Positions 62,097 to 64,000 of a stretch of DNA of 64,000 nucleotides are shown in pieces (the first letter of the stretch is position 1; each line of letters starts with the position of its first letter). This DNA comes from CAG-217 sp963642245 (lineage in GTDB: Bacteria > Bacillota > Clostridia > Oscillospirales > Acutalibacteraceae). The DNA lies in the NCBI GenBank assembly GCA_963642245.1, contig CAVIFY010000007.1, positions 7,057-71,056 on the forward strand. Reading direction: 5' to 3'. The translations under genes were made by a program, and so were the position numbers. The notes beneath the pieces are model-generated. The model saw nothing but the letters and a program-made list of their open reading frames with translations. It searched no databases and was not told the origin of the DNA.

Positions 62097-62906
62097 TTAC
62101 TCCCCCACCTCGGTAGAGAGCAGCACCCGGTCGTTGTCAAACTCCTCGCCGGAGGTGACCTTAAACTTATCCAGCAGATCCTTGGTGGTCAGCTGCTTCT
62201 TTTCCTCGCCGCTTACATCATAGATGATCTTGCCCTCGTTCATCATGATCAGCCGGTTGCCGATGGCAATAGCGTCTTTCATATTATGGGTGATCATAAT
62301 GGTGGTCAGGTGGTCCCGGGCCACGATCTTCTCCGTCAGGTCCAGCACCTTTTTGGCGGTCTTGGGGTCCAGGGCTGCGGTGTGCTCATCCAGCAGCAGC
62401 ACCTTGGGCTTCTTCAAAGTGGCCATCAGCAGCGTTACCGCCTGGCGCTGACCGCCGCTGAGCAGACCTACCTTGGAGGTCAAGCGGGTGTCCAGCCCCA
62501 GGTCCAGCTCCTTGAGCATCTCTGCATACTGGGCCTTTTCTTTTTTGCTGACGCCGGAGCGCAGGGTCCGCCCCTTGCCGCGGCGGGCTGCAATGGCCAA
62601 ATTCTCCGCGATCTGCATATCCGCAGCAGTGCCGGTCATCGGATCCTGGAACACACGGCCGATAAATTTGGCACGCTTGTATTCCGGCAGCTTGGTCACA
62701 TCCTGGCCGTCGATCACAATGGAGCCGCAGTCCACCGGGTACACTCCGGCGATCATATTCAGCATAGTGGATTTGCCAGCGCCGTTGCCGCCGATCACCG
62801 TTACAAAATCGCCCTCGTTCAGGGTCAGATCAATGCCGCAAAGGGCCTTTTTCTCATTGATGGTCCCGGGGTTAAATGTCTTTTGTACACCTGTGATTTT
62901 AAGCAT
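62097..62906 (-). CDS. ABC transporter ATPase, TrpX/BMP-linked type
   Basis: A 269-residue ABC ATPase with Walker A GGNGAGKST (about residues 39-47), signature LLSGGQRQAV, Walker B VLLLDEHTAALDP and the H-loop ITHNM. The HTAALDP form (instead of EPTSALD) is common in the TrpX/YcjX-like importer family with ABC_sub_bind receptors. It overlaps the permease by 8 nt. The substrate could be an aromatic amino acid or another small molecule; no receptor is in the window. Confidence 0.88.
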   Translation of the reverse strand: MLKITGVQKTFNPGTINEKKALCGIDLTLNEGDFVTVIGGNGAGKSTMLNMIAGVYPVDCGSIVIDGQDVTKLPEYKRAKFIGRVFQDPMTGTAADMQIAENLAIAARRGKGRTLRSGVSKKEKAQYAEMLKELDLGLDTRLTSKVGLLSGGQRQAVTLLMATLKKPKVLLLDEHTAALDPKTAKKVLDLTEKIVARDHLTTIMITHNMKDAIAIGNRLIMMNEGKIIYDVSGEEKKQLTTKDLLDKFKVTSGEEFDNDRVLLSTEVGE

Positions 62907-63810
62907 TGTCCTTGCCCCCCTTGTTGGTCTTTACATGCTTGGCGCTCAGCTGCCCTTTCCAGTACGGCACGCCCAGGAACAGGGCCACCACCAGAGCGGA
63001 GAACAGCTTCAGGTCGTTGGCGTTCAGACCCATTTGCAGCACCAGCTGAATGACGATATAGTAGATCACGCCGCCCAGCACTGCCGCCAGCAGGCGCAGG
63101 GCAAAGTTCTTAAACAGCTTGCCAAAGATCACATCGCCGATGATCACTGCCGCCAAGCCGATCACGATGGCGCCGCGGCCCATATTGATGTCCGCAAAGC
63201 CCTGGTACTGGGCCAGCAGCCCGCCGGACAGCGCCACAATGCCGTTAGAGAGCACCAGCCCCAGCACTTTGTTCAGCCCGGTGTTGATACCGTTGGCGCG
63301 GGCCATGGCCTCGTTGCACCCGGTGGCGCGCACACCGGCGCCCAGCTCCGTGCCAAAGAACCAGTACAGCAGCCCAATGATCACCAGCGCAAACGCGCCG
63401 CCGATGAGAATGGACTTGGGGATATACCGCAGGGACACCAAAATGCCGTATTCGTCAATATTCAGCGCCACATTGGCCCGCCCGCTCATGATCCGCAGGT
63501 TGACGGAATACAGCGCCAGCTGGGTCAAAATGCCCGCCAAGATCGCCGGAATGCCAAACTTGGTATGTAAAATACCGGTGACCAGCCCGGCAATACACCC
63601 GGCCAGGAACGCCAGCAGCATAGCCAGCCAAATGTTCATCCCTGCAATGGTGCACACCACCAGCACGGCACCGCCGGTGCCAAAGCTGCCGTCCACCGTC
63701 AGGTCTGCCAGATCCAGGACCTTAAAGGTCAAATACACGCCCACTGCCATAATACCCCAGATGATACCTTGGGCACAGGCACCGGGCAAAGAAGCTAAAA
63801 ATCCGCTCAT
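62899..63810 (-). CDS. ABC transporter permease, TrpY-like
   Basis: A 303-residue permease of the BPD_transp_2 class with about eight helices (GIIWGIMAVGVYLTFKVLDLADLTVDGSFGTGGAVLVV, GVRATGCNEAMARANGIN and GLAAVIIGDVIFG are family blocks, in parts). The order permease then ATPase with an 8-nt overlap is that of TrpYX-type importers. The substrate-binding gene, usually first, is absent between 63811 and the window end. It starts an mRNA at the promoter 50 nt upstream. Confidence 0.88.
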   Translation of the reverse strand: MSGFLASLPGACAQGIIWGIMAVGVYLTFKVLDLADLTVDGSFGTGGAVLVVCTIAGMNIWLAMLLAFLAGCIAGLVTGILHTKFGIPAILAGILTQLALYSVNLRIMSGRANVALNIDEYGILVSLRYIPKSILIGGAFALVIIGLLYWFFGTELGAGVRATGCNEAMARANGINTGLNKVLGLVLSNGIVALSGGLLAQYQGFADINMGRGAIVIGLAAVIIGDVIFGKLFKNFALRLLAAVLGGVIYYIVIQLVLQMGLNANDLKLFSALVVALFLGVPYWKGQLSAKHVKTNKGGKDNA

Positions 63811-63859
63811 TGCACATTCTCCTTCAATTTAAAGTGCTAAATTCGCAAAGCGTAATCTT

Positions 63860-63888
63860 ATCTTACCAAATCCGCCGTAAAAAATCAA
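63860..63888 (-). promoter_or_regulatory. Promoter of the TrpYX-like operon
   Basis: TTGATT (63883-63888), 17 nt, TAAGAT (63860-63865) on the minus strand, 50 nt before the permease start. Confidence 0.7.
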
Positions 63889-63910
63889 GTAGATGGCCGA
63901 TCTAAATGGC

Positions 63911-64000
63911 GCCAATCCCTCCACCACCGCGATGCGGCGGTCCCCCACCTAACCGGTGCCCGTCCCCTCTGTCGCTGCGCGACATCTCCCCGCACTGCGG
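63911..64000. repeat. Second copy (partial) of the palindromic dispersed repeat
   Basis: Positions 63951-64000 match 13230-13279 at 49 of 50 bases. The stretch from 63912 (CAATCCCTCCACC) matches, inverted, sequence just after the first copy (about 13380-13392). It is cut by the window end. Confidence 0.8.

Noticed and set aside
63811..63950. Leader of the TrpYX-like operon examined for a T-box or tryptophan attenuator.
   Set aside because: Only about 50 nt lie between promoter and start; no T-box or leader peptide is present.

Overview
The window looks like a scaffold from a GC-rich, low-motility gut-type Clostridia genome, most likely Oscillospirales (Oscillospiraceae/Ruminococcaceae-like). 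The evidence is the Firmicutes gene orders rpsF-ssb-rpsR, rimP-nusA-rnpM-ylxQ-infB-rbfA and SRP RNA-dnaX-ybaB-recR-smpB-ssrA, plus sigmaA promoters of the TTGACA-17-TATAAT type, ECF vitamin transporters and a type III pantothenate kinase. No rRNA, tRNA or CRISPR array was seen. A run of ten Ns at 44049-44058 marks a scaffold join, so this may be a draft or metagenome-assembled genome.

Layout. 1-2000: the start of an ABC exporter ATPase, its GntR/YtrA-type repressor with a clear operator, and the rpsF-ssb-rpsR operon. 2062-10255: one long minus-strand translation/RNA operon, rimP to truB, ending in a frame-broken ribF fused in frame to a HAD phosphatase. 10359-13050: a DUF1015 protein and a pantothenate uptake plus kinase pair. 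13199-13369: a palindromic dispersed repeat, part of which recurs at the right edge of the window. 13454-14065: a cytidylate-kinase-like protein. 14161-24617: a compact PBSX/Mu-type phage structural island. 24766-29658: a SpoIIQ-like M23 protein, mfd and pth. 29741-35066: a radical SAM protein, LacZ and a sugar transferase. 35316-38843: a lipoprotein and secA. 39024-44008: a DUF2798 protein, an M28 peptidase, a MATE exporter, and an ECF S-component coupled to an amidohydrolase. 44059-44720: a type III toxin-antitoxin locus. 44861-50426: a flavin-reductase-like protein, SRP RNA, dnaX-ybaB-recR-smpB-ssrA, Nudix and GNAT. 50650-54348: an adenylate-forming enzyme, a carrier-protein/thioester reductase and a zinc-ribbon membrane protein. 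54614-62034: a five-gene glycan/hexuronate operon. 62097-63810: a TrpXY-like ABC importer pair.

The two most interesting regions are these. (1) The type III TA locus has a consensus promoter, three 35-37 nt RNA repeats whose stems covary and which can each form an H-type pseudoknot, a terminator, and a ToxN/AbiQ-family toxin cut by the assembly gap. (2) The phage-derived island keeps terminase, portal, protease, capsid, connectors and baseplate. It has no recognisable tail sheath, tail tube, tape measure, integrase, repressor or lysis gene. Its genes are start/stop coupled across the place where those tail genes would lie, where only a 33-residue ORF is found. It may be a domesticated particle or a stable remnant.

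Smaller leads are a roughly 16-nt deletion in ribF, hairpins in the leaders of rimP, the M23 gene and the DUF2798 gene, and a split A + T-R reductase system with no condensation domain.
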